Assembly (NCBI GenBank): GCA_035461525.1
Contig: DATHVD010000066.1
Location: 1 to 12,844 of the forward strand
Direction: 5' to 3'
DNA: 12,844 nucleotides
Source: JAIBJN01 sp035461525
GTDB taxonomy: Bacteria > Actinomycetota > Thermoleophilia > Gaiellales > Gaiellaceae
A program made the position numbers and the translations under genes. How positions within the stretch are numbered: position 1 is the first letter of the stretch; each line of letters starts with the position of its first letter. The notes below the pieces were generated by a model. The model was given only the letters and a program-made list of their open reading frames with translations, did not search any database and was not told the origin of the DNA. This document shows, in pieces, positions 1-7,093 of the stretch.

Positions 1-329
1 CCGCCGGGGAGACGCTCGCGTTCGTCCGCGCGCTCGTCGCCGGGCAGGTCTTCGCCGACCCGTCCACGGCCGGCCTGATGCGGGAGCGCTGGATCCCGAT
101 CGGCTACCCGCTCCAGTACGGCCTCGGGATGATGCGATTCCGCGTGAACAGGCTCATCGCCCCCGGGAGACGGCCGGTGACGCTCGTCGGCCACTCGGGC
201 GCCAGCGGGAGCTGGGCGTTCCACTGCCCCGAGCACGACGTGTTCCTGGCCGGCACCGTCGACCAGCTTGGCGCCCGCGGCCTGCCGTTCCGGCTCATGG
301 CGCGGGCACTGCGAATCGACACGCGCTGA
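1..329 (+). CDS. Serine beta-lactamase-like hydrolase, C-terminal fragment
   Basis: The gene enters from the left edge; codons are read from base 3 and 108 residues remain before the TGA at 327-329. The visible part ends in a GHSG-A-SGSW stretch followed by a hydrophobic strand (VFLAGTVDQ). This is the usual appearance of the class C beta-lactamase/DD-peptidase fold, where an H-[ST]-G triplet replaces KTG on the last active-site strand. The catalytic SxxK and YxN motifs would lie outside the window. The substrate cannot be told: most members of this family are general esterases or peptidases rather than antibiotic-resistance enzymes. It converges on the GH13 gene with a 23-base gap. Family level is fairly sure; function is open. 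Confidence 0.75.
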   Translation, partial: AGETLAFVRALVAGQVFADPSTAGLMRERWIPIGYPLQYGLGMMRFRVNRLIAPGRRPVTLVGHSGASGSWAFHCPEHDVFLAGTVDQLGARGLPFRLMARALRIDTR

Positions 330-335
330 GCGGCG

Positions 336-349
336 CGGGCCCTGGCCCG
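336..349. terminator. Short GC hairpin between convergent genes
   Basis: CGGGC (336-340) pairs with GCCCG (345-349) around a CCTG tetraloop, in the 23-base gap between two convergent stop codons. There is no T-run on either side. Position suggests a weak bidirectional terminator, but the stem is only 5 bp. Confidence 0.35.
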
Positions 350-352
350 TAC

Positions 353-2011
353 CTACGGCGGCAGGCGCTGGCCGGGGTGGCGCAGACGCAGCCACACGTG
401 GCCGTACGGGTCGAGCGAGAGCGCGAGCGCGCCGTCCTCCGGCTCGAGCTCCCGGTCGGCGAAGAGATCCACGGCCGCCTCGGCCTCGTCGCCGACCGGC
501 ACCTCGACCTCGAGCGGCTCCGCCGAGAACGAGTGCAAAGCCACGACGACGTTCCCGTCCCAGTCGCAGCGATGGGCGAGCACCGCGGACGTCCCGACGT
601 CCAAGACGGTCGCCCGCCCCCAGCCGATCTCGGGGCATTCCCGCCGCCGCCGGATCAGCCGCTCCATCCAGTTCAGGAGCGAGCCGTCCTCGCGCCGCTG
701 GCGCGCGACGCTGACCTCGCCGTGCCCCCAGCCGGGCTCGTCCACGAGCGGGCGCACGGGCTCCTCGCCCGTCGTGAAGCCGCCGTGGCGCTCCCGCGAC
801 CACTGCATGGGCGCGCGGACGCTCATGCGCCCCTCGATGGCGAGGTTCTCCGCCATGCCGATCTCCTCGCCGAAGAAGAGGACGGGCGTGCCGGGCAGCG
901 AGAAGACGAGGCTGTAGACCATGCGGATCCGCTCCTGGTCGCCGTCGAGCATCGTGGGGAGGCGGCGGCGCAGGCCGCGCCCGAAGAGCTGGTGACGCTC
1001 CTCCGGCCCGAAGGCGGCGAAGACCTCCGCGCGCTCCTCGTCGGTGAGCTGGTCGAGCGTCAGCTCGTCGTGGTTGCGGACGAAGTTCGCCCACTGGCAC
1101 TCCTCGGGGATGTCCGGGAGCTCGCGCAGCGTGGCGGCGACCGGGCCGGCGTCGCCGCGCGCGAGCGCGAGGTACATCGCCTGGTTGAGCGCGAAACCGA
1201 AGCACATGTGCAGCTCGTCGCCCTCGTCGCCGCCGAAGAACCTCCGCGCGTCCCGCGGCGGGAGGTTGACCTCGCCCAGAAGCACGGCGTCGCCGCGGTG
1301 GCGGCACACGTACCGGCGCAGGTCGCGCATCAGCTCGTGCGGGTCGACGTGCGCCCCCTCGGGGAGGCCGGTCGGGTCGAGGAGGAACGGCACGGCGTCG
1401 ACGCGGAAGCCGGCGAGCCCCTGCTGGAGCCAGTAGCCGAGCACCTGCGCGAGCTCGTCCCGCACCTCGGGGTTGGCCACGTTCAGCTCCGGCTGGTGGC
1501 GGTAGAAGCGGTGCAGGAACCAGCGCCGAGCCTTCCTGTCGTAGTCCCAGTTCGAGTCCTCCTTGTCCGGGAACACGACCTCGTCGGCGTGCTGCTCGGG
1601 CCGCTCGTCCGCCCAGACGTAGAAGTCGTGGTAAGGGTCGTCGCGCCCGCGGCGCGCCGACCGGTACCACGGGTGCTCACTCGACGTGTGGTTGAGAACG
1701 ACGTCGGCGATCACGCGGATGCCGCGGTCCGAGGCCGTGCGGATCAGCTCGGCGAAGTCCCCCGGCGTCCCCAGGCGCCCGTCGATGCCGTAGAAGTAGG
1801 TGACGTCGTAGCCGTCGTCGCCGTGCGCGGAGGGGTAGAAGGGCATCAGCCAGATGCACGTGACGCCGAGCCCGGCCAGGTAGTCGAGGCGCTCGGTGAG
1901 GCCGACGAGGTCGCCGCAGCCGTCGCCGTCCGAGTCGAGGAAGGTCTCGACGTCGAGGCAGTAGACGATCGCGTTCTTCCACCAGAGGTCGCTAGTCCGC
2001 TTGCGACTCAC
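353..2011 (-). CDS. Trehalose-synthase-like GH13 alpha-amylase family enzyme
   Basis: A 552-residue GH13 glucosidase. Visible in order: DSDGDGCGDL calcium-loop-like segment (26-35), DGYDV (66-70), region I DVVLNH (103-108), region II GFRVDAV with nucleophile D205, region III LLGEVNL with acid/base E247, region IV VRNHDE with D315. All three catalytic carboxylates are present, and a small beta C-terminal domain follows (about 460-552). RNHDELTLDQLTDEER and CPEIGWG closely resemble trehalose synthase (maltose/trehalose isomerisation), but the usual DR-GVRTPMQW motif here reads EGRMSVRAPMQW. A related alpha-glucosidase specificity is therefore possible. No signal peptide: cytoplasmic. The start is GTG at 2011, whose GTGA overlaps the TGA of the upstream oxidoreductase; the frame stays open to 2263 but that part is a shadow of the oxidoreductase. 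Translation is probably coupled. Confidence 0.9.
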   Translation of the reverse strand: MSRKRTSDLWWKNAIVYCLDVETFLDSDGDGCGDLVGLTERLDYLAGLGVTCIWLMPFYPSAHGDDGYDVTYFYGIDGRLGTPGDFAELIRTASDRGIRVIADVVLNHTSSEHPWYRSARRGRDDPYHDFYVWADERPEQHADEVVFPDKEDSNWDYDRKARRWFLHRFYRHQPELNVANPEVRDELAQVLGYWLQQGLAGFRVDAVPFLLDPTGLPEGAHVDPHELMRDLRRYVCRHRGDAVLLGEVNLPPRDARRFFGGDEGDELHMCFGFALNQAMYLALARGDAGPVAATLRELPDIPEECQWANFVRNHDELTLDQLTDEERAEVFAAFGPEERHQLFGRGLRRRLPTMLDGDQERIRMVYSLVFSLPGTPVLFFGEEIGMAENLAIEGRMSVRAPMQWSRERHGGFTTGEEPVRPLVDEPGWGHGEVSVARQRREDGSLLNWMERLIRRRRECPEIGWGRATVLDVGTSAVLAHRCDWDGNVVVALHSFSAEPLEVEVPVGDEAEAAVDLFADRELEPEDGALALSLDPYGHVWLRLRHPGQRLPP

Positions 2012-2964
2012 AGCCGGGGGAGCACCTCCTCGCCGAACGCCTCGACGAACGCACGCTGCTCGCGCCCGACGTGGTGGAGGTACAGCTCGTCGAAGCCGAG
2101 CCCGGCCAGCTCCTGCAGCCAGCCGGCGTGCCGGCCCGCGTCGGCGGAGACGAGCACCTTCTCGCGCACGTCCTCGGGGCGGACGTGGGCCGCCGCCTGG
2201 TCGAACTGCTCCGCCGTGGCGAGGTCCCAGGCGAGCGGCGGGCCGAAGACGTTCGTCCGCCACTGGTCGTAGGCGAGGTCGAGCGCCTCCTGCTCGTCCG
2301 GCGCCCAGGAAAGGTGCACCTGGAGCGCGGTGGGCTTACCCTCGCCGCCGCCCTCCCGGAACTCGTCGAGCACGCTCCTCAGGTCCTCGGGGGGCTGGTT
2401 GACGGTGATCAGCCCGTCCGCCCAGCCGCCGACCCGGCGGGCGGTTTCCGGGGTCACCGCGGCGGCGAAGAGCGCGGGCGGCGAGTCCGGCAGGCTCCAC
2501 ACCCGGGCCCGCTCGACGCGGACGAGCCCGTCGTGGTCGACCTCCTCCCCGGCGACGAGCGCGCGGATGACCGTCACGCACTCCTCGAGCCGCGCGTTGC
2601 GGACGCTCTTGTCCGGCCAGGGCTGGCCCGTGACGTGCTCGTTCATGTACTCGCCCGAACCGAGCGCCAGCCAGAACCGGCCCGGGTAGAGCTCGGCGAG
2701 CGTCGCGGCCGCCTGGGCCGTGATCGCCGGGTGGTACCGCTGCCCCGGCGCCGTGACGACGCCGAATGGGAGGGAGGTCGCCTCGAGCGCCGCCCCGAGC
2801 CACGACCACGCGAACCCTGAGTGCCCCTGCCGCACGCTCCAGGGCTCGATGTGGTCGGAGCACATGGCCCGCGTGAAGCCCGCCGCCTCCGCGTCGCGGA
2901 CCGCGGCGAGGAGCTCGCTCGGAGGCGCCTGCTCGTGCGAGGCATGGAAGCCGATGGAAGCCAT
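2008..2964 (-). CDS. LLM-class flavin-dependent oxidoreductase (TIGR03885-like)
   Basis: A 318-residue luciferase-like TIM barrel. The N-terminus (IGFHASHEQ, residues 4-12), SDHIEPW (36-42) and the LGSGEYMNEHVTG loop (101-113) are typical of the branch that includes F420-dependent glucose-6-phosphate dehydrogenase relatives. I recall the HASHEQ-type N-terminus from TIGR03885, named a probable non-F420 flavinoid oxidoreductase, so FMN rather than F420 may be the cofactor; the sequence alone does not settle it. The substrate is unknown. It is the first gene of a minus-strand pair with the GH13 enzyme and ends in a GTGA overlap with it. The ATG at 2964 has no clear Shine-Dalgarno sequence; the 98 bases to the divergent cupin gene must hold its promoter. 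Confidence 0.88.
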   Translation of the reverse strand: MASIGFHASHEQAPPSELLAAVRDAEAAGFTRAMCSDHIEPWSVRQGHSGFAWSWLGAALEATSLPFGVVTAPGQRYHPAITAQAAATLAELYPGRFWLALGSGEYMNEHVTGQPWPDKSVRNARLEECVTVIRALVAGEEVDHDGLVRVERARVWSLPDSPPALFAAAVTPETARRVGGWADGLITVNQPPEDLRSVLDEFREGGGEGKPTALQVHLSWAPDEQEALDLAYDQWRTNVFGPPLAWDLATAEQFDQAAAHVRPEDVREKVLVSADAGRHAGWLQELAGLGFDELYLHHVGREQRAFVEAFGEEVLPRL

Positions 2965-3062
2965 CCCGGGCGTGCTACCCCGGGAGCGTCCGTGTCATTC
3001 CTGGCGTACCCCGGCGAAGATCGCGAGACTCTACCTGCGACGACCTCGAACCAAGGAGGGGC
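2965..3062. promoter_or_regulatory. Divergent intergenic region, LLM oxidoreductase / cupin
   Basis: The only gap between the minus-strand operon and the plus-strand cupin gene, so promoters for both should be here. CCCGGG occurs twice (2965-2970 and 2979-2984), able to pair around an 8-base spacer, directly upstream of the oxidoreductase ATG. The right end carries the strong AAGGAGG (3053-3059) of the cupin gene. I could not recognise convincing -35/-10 pairs. Confidence 0.4.
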
Positions 3063-3458
3063 ATGCTCGGCTGGGTGGGCGACATCGAGCGGGAGACGCT
3101 CGACAACGAGACATTCCGGACGGTGCTCTTCACGGGCGAGCACACGCAGCTCACCGTGATGCGGCTCGCGCCGGGGGAGGACATCGGCTGGGAGGCGCAC
3201 GAGGACCGCGACCAGTTCCTCCGCGTCGAGCACGGGCGGGGACGCGCCGAGCTGGGGCGCAGCGAGGAGGGCGCGGACGAGACGCACGACGTCGAGGACG
3301 ACTGGGCGATCGTCGTCCCGGCCGGCGTCTGGCACAACCTCGTCAACACCGGCCAGGACGAGCTGAAGCTCTACTCCCTCTACTCGCCGCCGGAGCACCC
3401 GGACGGGACGGTGCACCGGACGAAGGCGGAGGCGGAAGCAGCCGAGCACGGCCACTGA
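3063..3458 (+). CDS. Small cupin-domain protein
   Basis: A 131-residue single-domain cupin. Motif 1 lies around residues 38-60 (GEDIGWEAHEDRDQF) and motif 2 around 85-95 (VPAGVWHNLVN). The classical HxH...E ligands are replaced by H46-x-D48-x-x-Q51, with H91 in motif 2. This H-E-D-x-D-Q pattern is, from memory, usual in this conserved small-cupin family, so a metal site with Gln/Asp ligands is possible. The C-terminal part (YSLYSPPEHPDGTVH, then TKAEAEAAEH) is also typical of the family. Function is unknown; mannose-6-phosphate isomerase-like labels are common but unproven. AAGGAGG sits 3 bases before the ATG. It stands alone, divergent from the oxidoreductase and convergent with the small membrane protein. 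Confidence 0.88.
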   Translation: MLGWVGDIERETLDNETFRTVLFTGEHTQLTVMRLAPGEDIGWEAHEDRDQFLRVEHGRGRAELGRSEEGADETHDVEDDWAIVVPAGVWHNLVNTGQDELKLYSLYSPPEHPDGTVHRTKAEAEAAEHGH

Positions 3459-3466
3459 ACGGAGCC

Positions 3467-3492
3467 GCCGGCCGGCGCAGGGGCCGGCCGGC
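3467..3492. terminator. 10-bp GC hairpin between convergent genes
   Basis: GCCGGCCGGC (3467-3476) and its exact reverse complement (3483-3492) enclose a 6-base loop (GCAGGG). It lies between the cupin stop at 3458 and the membrane-protein stop at 3500, so it can serve both strands. No T-run follows on either strand, as is common for actinobacterial terminators. Confidence 0.6.
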
Positions 3493-3499
3493 CGCGCCC

Positions 3500-3655
3500 T
3501 TACCAGTAGTGGGCCCTGGGCCCGACGGCCCGCCCCATCGCGCCGAGGATCCAGAGGATCGCTCCGACGACGACGAGGATGATCCCGATCGTCCAGAGGA
3601 TGGGGACGTTCAGGAGCGCGCCCAGGATCAGGAGCACGATGCCGAGCAAGATCAT
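3500..3655 (-). CDS. Small two-helix membrane protein, DUF6131-like
   Basis: A 51-residue protein that is almost all membrane: a helix at about residues 2-17, a short NVPILW turn, a second helix at about 21-38, then a polar tail GRAVGPRAHYW. The pattern (ILLGIVLLILG, then IGIILVVVGAILW, then MGRAVG) matches what I remember of the DUF6131 family of actinobacteria, whose role is unknown. The ATG at 3655 is chosen over an upstream in-frame start at 3709 because AAGGAGG (3664-3670) lies 8 bases before it and the extra 18 residues are polar and arginine-rich. GC hairpins lie both after and before the gene, suggesting a monocistronic transcript. Confidence 0.8.
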   Translation of the reverse strand: MILLGIVLLILGALLNVPILWTIGIILVVVGAILWILGAMGRAVGPRAHYW

Positions 3656-3693
3656 CCGATTCGCCTCCTTCTCGTTCGCGTGACGGAGGAGTC

Positions 3694-3732
3694 GTGCCCG
3701 GCACAGCACGATTTCAAGCCCGCGCCGGGCAC
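3694..3732. repeat. 9-bp inverted repeat, possible terminator or operator
   Basis: GTGCCCGGC (3694-3702) is matched exactly by GCCGGGCAC (3724-3732) across a 21-base spacer. It is downstream of the orphan minus-strand ORF (stop at 3755) and 24 bases upstream of the ribosome site of the small membrane protein. It could end the first transcript or control the second. The spacer contains an A/T-richer stretch (CGATTTCAAG), unusual here. Confidence 0.5.
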
Positions 3733-3754
3733 CCGATTGCGACGGCGCGCCGCC

Positions 3755-4132
3755 CTAGGCGAACGTCCGGTTCCCGCCGGAGAACTCGAGCACGACGTCC
3801 TCGAGCCCGCTCAGATCGAGCGACGGGTTGAGCTGCCGGCTCACTTCCACGCGCCAGTGGGCGAACGGCCCCATCTGCGAGTACTCGGACTTTCCCTGCG
3901 GGTCGGTGATCGTTCCGTCCTCGGAGCCGTGGCCGCGGAGAGCCCTGGGCGTCCGCTCGAGACCGAACGCGTACCGGAACGTCAGGTCGACCGACTCGTG
4001 GCTGAAGGAGAGAGTCGGCCGCTGACGGCGTCCCTCCGTGATCGGGACGGGCGGCGCGACGTCCTCGTTCCCGAGGTGGGTCAGCTTGACGCGGACGAGC
4101 TCGTCGGCGTTCCCGTCCTTGGACTCCTTCAT
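3755..4132 (-). CDS. Hypothetical protein, possibly a 5'-truncated remnant
   Basis: I do not recognise this gene with confidence. From the first ATG (4132) it gives 125 residues with strong G/C third positions, ending in a Trp/Asp-rich beta-like segment (GPFAHWRVEVS, then LDLSGLEDVVLEFSGGNRTFA minus its last residues). It has no signal peptide or membrane helix. Coding-like codon use continues upstream of the ATG to about 4215 (LADVRVTTVRAWPVGARM) and then fades into codons ending in A/T. The only other in-frame start there is a GTG at 4159, and neither start has a ribosome site; a GAGGAGG at 4216-4222 has no start codon within reach. This suggests the C-terminal piece of a larger protein. 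The ending faintly recalls the C-termini of large toxin-like proteins, but this is only an impression. Confidence 0.5.
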   Translation of the reverse strand: MKESKDGNADELVRVKLTHLGNEDVAPPVPITEGRRQRPTLSFSHESVDLTFRYAFGLERTPRALRGHGSEDGTITDPQGKSEYSQMGPFAHWRVEVSRQLNPSLDLSGLEDVVLEFSGGNRTFA

Positions 4133-4392
4133 TCGCGCCCCGACGGGCCATGCCCTCACCGTCGTGACGCGGACGTCGGCGAGACCCTCGAACGGGTTCT
4201 CCGTGGCAGACGTGGCCTCCTCACGCGCTAGGGAAAGGCGATTCTCAGCACAGGCACCTGGGACTGTGAACGATCCACCGCCGAAGGGGGCGACGGGGAA
4301 GCTCCGGCGGTCCCTGTTACGGTCTGGTCGCCCACAGGAAGCCTCTGCTGCGAGGTCGCCGCCAGACGCGGAGAGCCCTGGGAGGAACGGCG
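4133..4392. other. Intergenic region upstream of ABC exporter
   Basis: 260 bases between the first ATG of the orphan ORF and the ABC ATPase start. The part up to about 4215 still looks coding on the minus strand. The rest, which includes several A/T-ending triplets around 4225-4260, shows no gene and should hold the exporter promoter. Confidence 0.5.
4315..4323 (+). promoter_or_regulatory. Candidate extended -10 for the ABC exporter
   Basis: TGTTACGGT fits the TGnTAnnnT extended -10 pattern, 69 bases upstream of the ATPase ATG, with no recognisable -35 at normal spacing. A transcript from here would have a leader of about 60 bases. It is a pattern match only. Confidence 0.3.
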
Positions 4393-5286
4393 ATGGAGCC
4401 CGTGATCCGCACACGCGACCTGACGAAGCACTACGGCCGCACGGTCGCGCTCGAGTCCCTCGACCTCGCCGTCCCGCCCGGAATCGTGTTCGGCTACCTG
4501 GGGCCGAACGGAGCCGGGAAGACGACCACGATCCGGCTCTTGGTCGGGCTCTTGCGGCCGACGCGCGGCCGCGCCGAGGTGCTCGGGATCGACGGGGCGC
4601 GGCATCCCGACGAGATCCAGGCCCGGCTCGGCTACCTCCCGGGCGAGTTCGAGGCCTATCTCGACCTGAACGGCGAGCAGTACCTGCGCTACCTCGGCAA
4701 CCTGCGCGGGGGCGTGGACTGGACGTCGGCAACCCGTCTCGCGAAGCGCCTGGACCTCGACCTCTCCCGCCGGATCGGGACGCTCTCGCATGGCAATCGA
4801 CAGAAGGTCGGCATCGTGCAGGCGTTCATGAGCGACCCGGCGCTGCTCGTCCTCGACGAGCCCACGACCGGCCTCGACCCGCTGATGCAGCGTGAGTTCC
4901 TCGCGCTCGTCCGCGAGGCGCGCGACGCCGGGCGCACGGTCTTCCTCTCCTCGCACATCCTCTCCGAGGTGGAGGCGGTCGCCGACGTCGTGGGCATCCT
5001 GCGCCAGGGCCGGCTCGTCGTCGTCGACGCCGTGGAGAGCCTGAAGGCGAAGGCCCTCCGGCGCGTCGACCTGACCTTCGCCGGCGATCCCCCGGCGGCG
5101 GCGCTCGCGGCCGTCCCGGGCGTGCGCGAGGTACGTACGAGCGATGCGACCGCGCACCTGACGGTCGAGGGCTCGACGGCCGACCTGATCGCGGCCCTGG
5201 CTTCCTACCGGGTGGACAACGTCGTCACCCACGAGCCTGACCTCGAGGAGATCTTCCTCGCCCTCTACGCCGGCCAGGAGGCCTGA
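4393..5286 (+). CDS. ABC transporter ATP-binding protein (ABC-2 exporter type)
   Basis: A 297-residue ATPase. Walker A GPNGAGKTT (37-45), signature LSHGN (131-135), Walker B LLVLDE (151-156), D-loop GLDP (160-163) and H-loop H188 (SSHILSE) are all intact. The Q-loop position reads YLPGEF rather than YLPQ, which I recall as normal in this subgroup of exporters. The last 75 residues form the small C-terminal domain seen in ABC-2 ATPases (VDLTFAGDPP onward), ending EEIFLALY. GGAGG lies 7 bases before the ATG. It energises the permease encoded 1 base downstream. The substrate is unknown: drug, lipid or peptide export are all possible, and no biosynthetic cluster is nearby to narrow it. Confidence 0.95.
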   Translation: MEPVIRTRDLTKHYGRTVALESLDLAVPPGIVFGYLGPNGAGKTTTIRLLVGLLRPTRGRAEVLGIDGARHPDEIQARLGYLPGEFEAYLDLNGEQYLRYLGNLRGGVDWTSATRLAKRLDLDLSRRIGTLSHGNRQKVGIVQAFMSDPALLVLDEPTTGLDPLMQREFLALVREARDAGRTVFLSSHILSEVEAVADVVGILRQGRLVVVDAVESLKAKALRRVDLTFAGDPPAAALAAVPGVREVRTSDATAHLTVEGSTADLIAALASYRVDNVVTHEPDLEEIFLALYAGQEA

Positions 5287-5287
5287 G

Positions 5288-6079
5288 GTGCTCGCCGACG
5301 TCTTCCGCAAGTCGCTCCGCGACCAGCGCCGCGCGGTCCTGGGCTGGGGCATCGGGATCGCCGCGACCGTGCTCCTCATGGCGGCGCTCTGGCCGTCGGT
5401 CCGCGACGTCTTCGACCCCGAGCTTCTCGCCTCCTACCCCGAGTCGATGCGCAAGCTCTTCGACATCGAGGCCATCGACACGGGCGCCGGGTTCCTCAAC
5501 GCCGAGGTCTTCAGCATCGTCCTCCCGGCGCTCTTCATCACCTACGGCATCGGCCGCGGCGCCCGGCTCGTGGCGGGCGAGGAGCAGGACGGCGTGCTGG
5601 AGATGGTCGTCGTTAGCCCCGTGTCCCGCGTTCGGATCCTGCTCGACAAGGCTGCCGCGCTGGCGGCCGCGCTCCTCGCGCTCAGCGTGGTCCTGTTCGC
5701 CGCCACGGTGCTCTCCTCGTTCGCGGCCGACATGGGCATCCCCGCGGCGCATGCGGGGATCGGCGCTCTCTCCATGACGCTGCTCGGCCTCTACCATGCC
5801 TGGCTCGCCCTGGCGGTCGGCGCCGCCACCGGGCGCAGGGGCCTCGCGATCGCGGTCGCCGCGACCGTGGCGGGCGCGGGCTACGTGCTGCACGTCGTCG
5901 GCGCGCTCGTCGAGGCCGTCGAGCCGTGGCGGGCCCTGTCCCCGTTCACGCAGGCGATCGAGTCCGGCCCGCTCAGCGGCGCCGTTCCCTGGGGCTTCGC
6001 GTGGCTCGCCCTCGGCGCGATCGTGTTCGTCGCCGCCGCCCTCCCACTCTTCGACCGGCGGGACCTCGCAACCGCCTGA
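5288..6079 (+). CDS. ABC-2 type transporter permease
   Basis: A 263-residue inner-membrane protein with about six helices (roughly 17-34, 73-90, 121-144, 157-178, 185-208, 235-254). After the second helix it carries the cytoplasmic EEQDGVLEMVVVSPVSR coupling segment (98-114), characteristic of ABC-2 permeases of the EE-G-LE-(L/V)-P-(V/L)SR type. The start is GTG at 5288, one base after the ATPase stop, with AGGAGG (5276-5281) inside the end of the ATPase gene and 6 bases before it, so the two are co-transcribed and probably translated together. The protein ends shortly after the last helix with a charged FDRRDLATA. It would act as the membrane half of an exporter dimer. Confidence 0.92.
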   Translation: MLADVFRKSLRDQRRAVLGWGIGIAATVLLMAALWPSVRDVFDPELLASYPESMRKLFDIEAIDTGAGFLNAEVFSIVLPALFITYGIGRGARLVAGEEQDGVLEMVVVSPVSRVRILLDKAAALAAALLALSVVLFAATVLSSFAADMGIPAAHAGIGALSMTLLGLYHAWLALAVGAATGRRGLAIAVAATVAGAGYVLHVVGALVEAVEPWRALSPFTQAIESGPLSGAVPWGFAWLALGAIVFVAAALPLFDRRDLATA

Positions 6080-6223
6080 CCGGACGGCCGGCGGCTACGG
6101 TCACGGTGGACACCGACCGGGAGTTCCGTGCCGACGACCTTCGCCGACCGGGCGCCGGGCGGCGGATTCCGCGTGCACCTCTCGGCGGCACCTGCACCCG
6201 AGTTGGCGTCGACGCGCGCTTGA

Positions 6224-6244
6224 GTCAGACTGCCGGCGTCTGAC
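6224..6244. promoter_or_regulatory. 7-bp inverted repeat upstream of alpha/beta hydrolase
   Basis: GTCAGAC (6224-6230) and GTCTGAC (6238-6244) are exact reverse complements around TGCCGGC. The repeat ends 11 bases before AAGGAG (6256-6261). Size and placement fit a dimeric repressor site or a small leader hairpin. The rest of 6080-6223 shows no gene I can support. Confidence 0.45.
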
Positions 6245-6266
6245 CCCGGACGAGGAAGGAGAGCCC

Positions 6267-7091
6267 ATGCCGTACGCCCAGCTCGACGGGATCCGGCTCT
6301 ACTACGAGCTGACCGGTCCCGACGACGCCCCCGTCATCCTCCAGTTCGGCGGCGGTCTCTTCGGCCGGCACAACTTCGGCCTCGTGAACGACGCGTGCCG
6401 CGAGCGGTTCCGGCTCCTCTCGTTCGACGCACGCGGCTACGGGGCCTCCGACCATCCGCGCGAGGAGTACACGATCGAGGGCTGGGCCGCCGACGGCGCG
6501 GCGCTGCTCGACGCGGTCGGCCTCGACCGCGTGCTCGTGCACGGCACGTCGATGGGCGGGATGATCGCGATCGCGTTCACGGCGACTTACCCGGAGCGCA
6601 CGATCGCCGCCTGCGCCGACGTCGCCTTCGCGAAGCCGGACCTCTACCGGCGCACGCTCTTCCGCGTCTGGCGCCGGATGGCCGAGACGATGCCCTGGGA
6701 CGAGTTCTCCGACCACGTGACGACCCAGGCGGTCGGCGCGCGCTTCATGGAGAGCCCGGAGGGCGAGAGCATCTTCGAGCTCGTCCGCCAGATCGTCGGC
6801 CTCAACGACCCGTACACGGTGCGGCAGGCGTGCCTGGCGATGGAGAGGATGGACCTCTCGCCGCTCGTGCCGCGCATCTCGCGGCCGCTCCTGATGACGA
6901 ACGGCACCTACGACATCCTCTGCCCGCCCGACCTCGCGCCCTCCGGGCTCGGCGCCCGCGCGATGGCCGAGCAGAACGCGAGCATCAGGCTCGTCGAGTT
7001 CCCCGACATCGGCCACGCCGATCTCGTCGAGTGCCCCGACGACGCCGTCCGGATCGTCGGCGGGTTCTTCGACGAGGCGCTCGCAGCCTAG
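6267..7091 (+). CDS. Alpha/beta-fold hydrolase
   Basis: A 274-residue alpha/beta hydrolase. The nucleophile elbow is GTSMG (93-97) with Ser95; the acid is Asp216 in NGTYDILCP; the base is His250 in DIGHADL. The oxyanion region reads LQFGGGLFG (26-34) instead of the common HG motif. The LSFDARGYGASD segment (51-62) and the compact cap (about 125-200) resemble the 3-oxoadipate enol-lactonase/haloperoxidase-like group, but the substrate cannot be assigned. Start chosen at ATG 6267 with AAGGAG 5 bases upstream; the frame is open further upstream only as a shadow of the permease. It probably has its own promoter because 187 bases and an inverted repeat separate it from the ABC genes. It converges on nadC with a 2-base gap. 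Confidence 0.9.
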   Translation: MPYAQLDGIRLYYELTGPDDAPVILQFGGGLFGRHNFGLVNDACRERFRLLSFDARGYGASDHPREEYTIEGWAADGAALLDAVGLDRVLVHGTSMGGMIAIAFTATYPERTIAACADVAFAKPDLYRRTLFRVWRRMAETMPWDEFSDHVTTQAVGARFMESPEGESIFELVRQIVGLNDPYTVRQACLAMERMDLSPLVPRISRPLLMTNGTYDILCPPDLAPSGLGARAMAEQNASIRLVEFPDIGHADLVECPDDAVRIVGGFFDEALAA

Positions 7092-7093
7092 GC

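Noticed and set aside
377..2272. Long plus-strand open frame (631 codons) opposite the GH13 gene
   Set aside because: It is the antisense shadow of the GH13 and LLM genes; its translation is Arg/Val/Glu-rich repeats without domains, as expected in high-GC DNA.
6080..6243. Short open frames of 31 and 45 codons between the permease and the hydrolase
   Set aside because: Low-complexity translations with no good start site or recognisable family.
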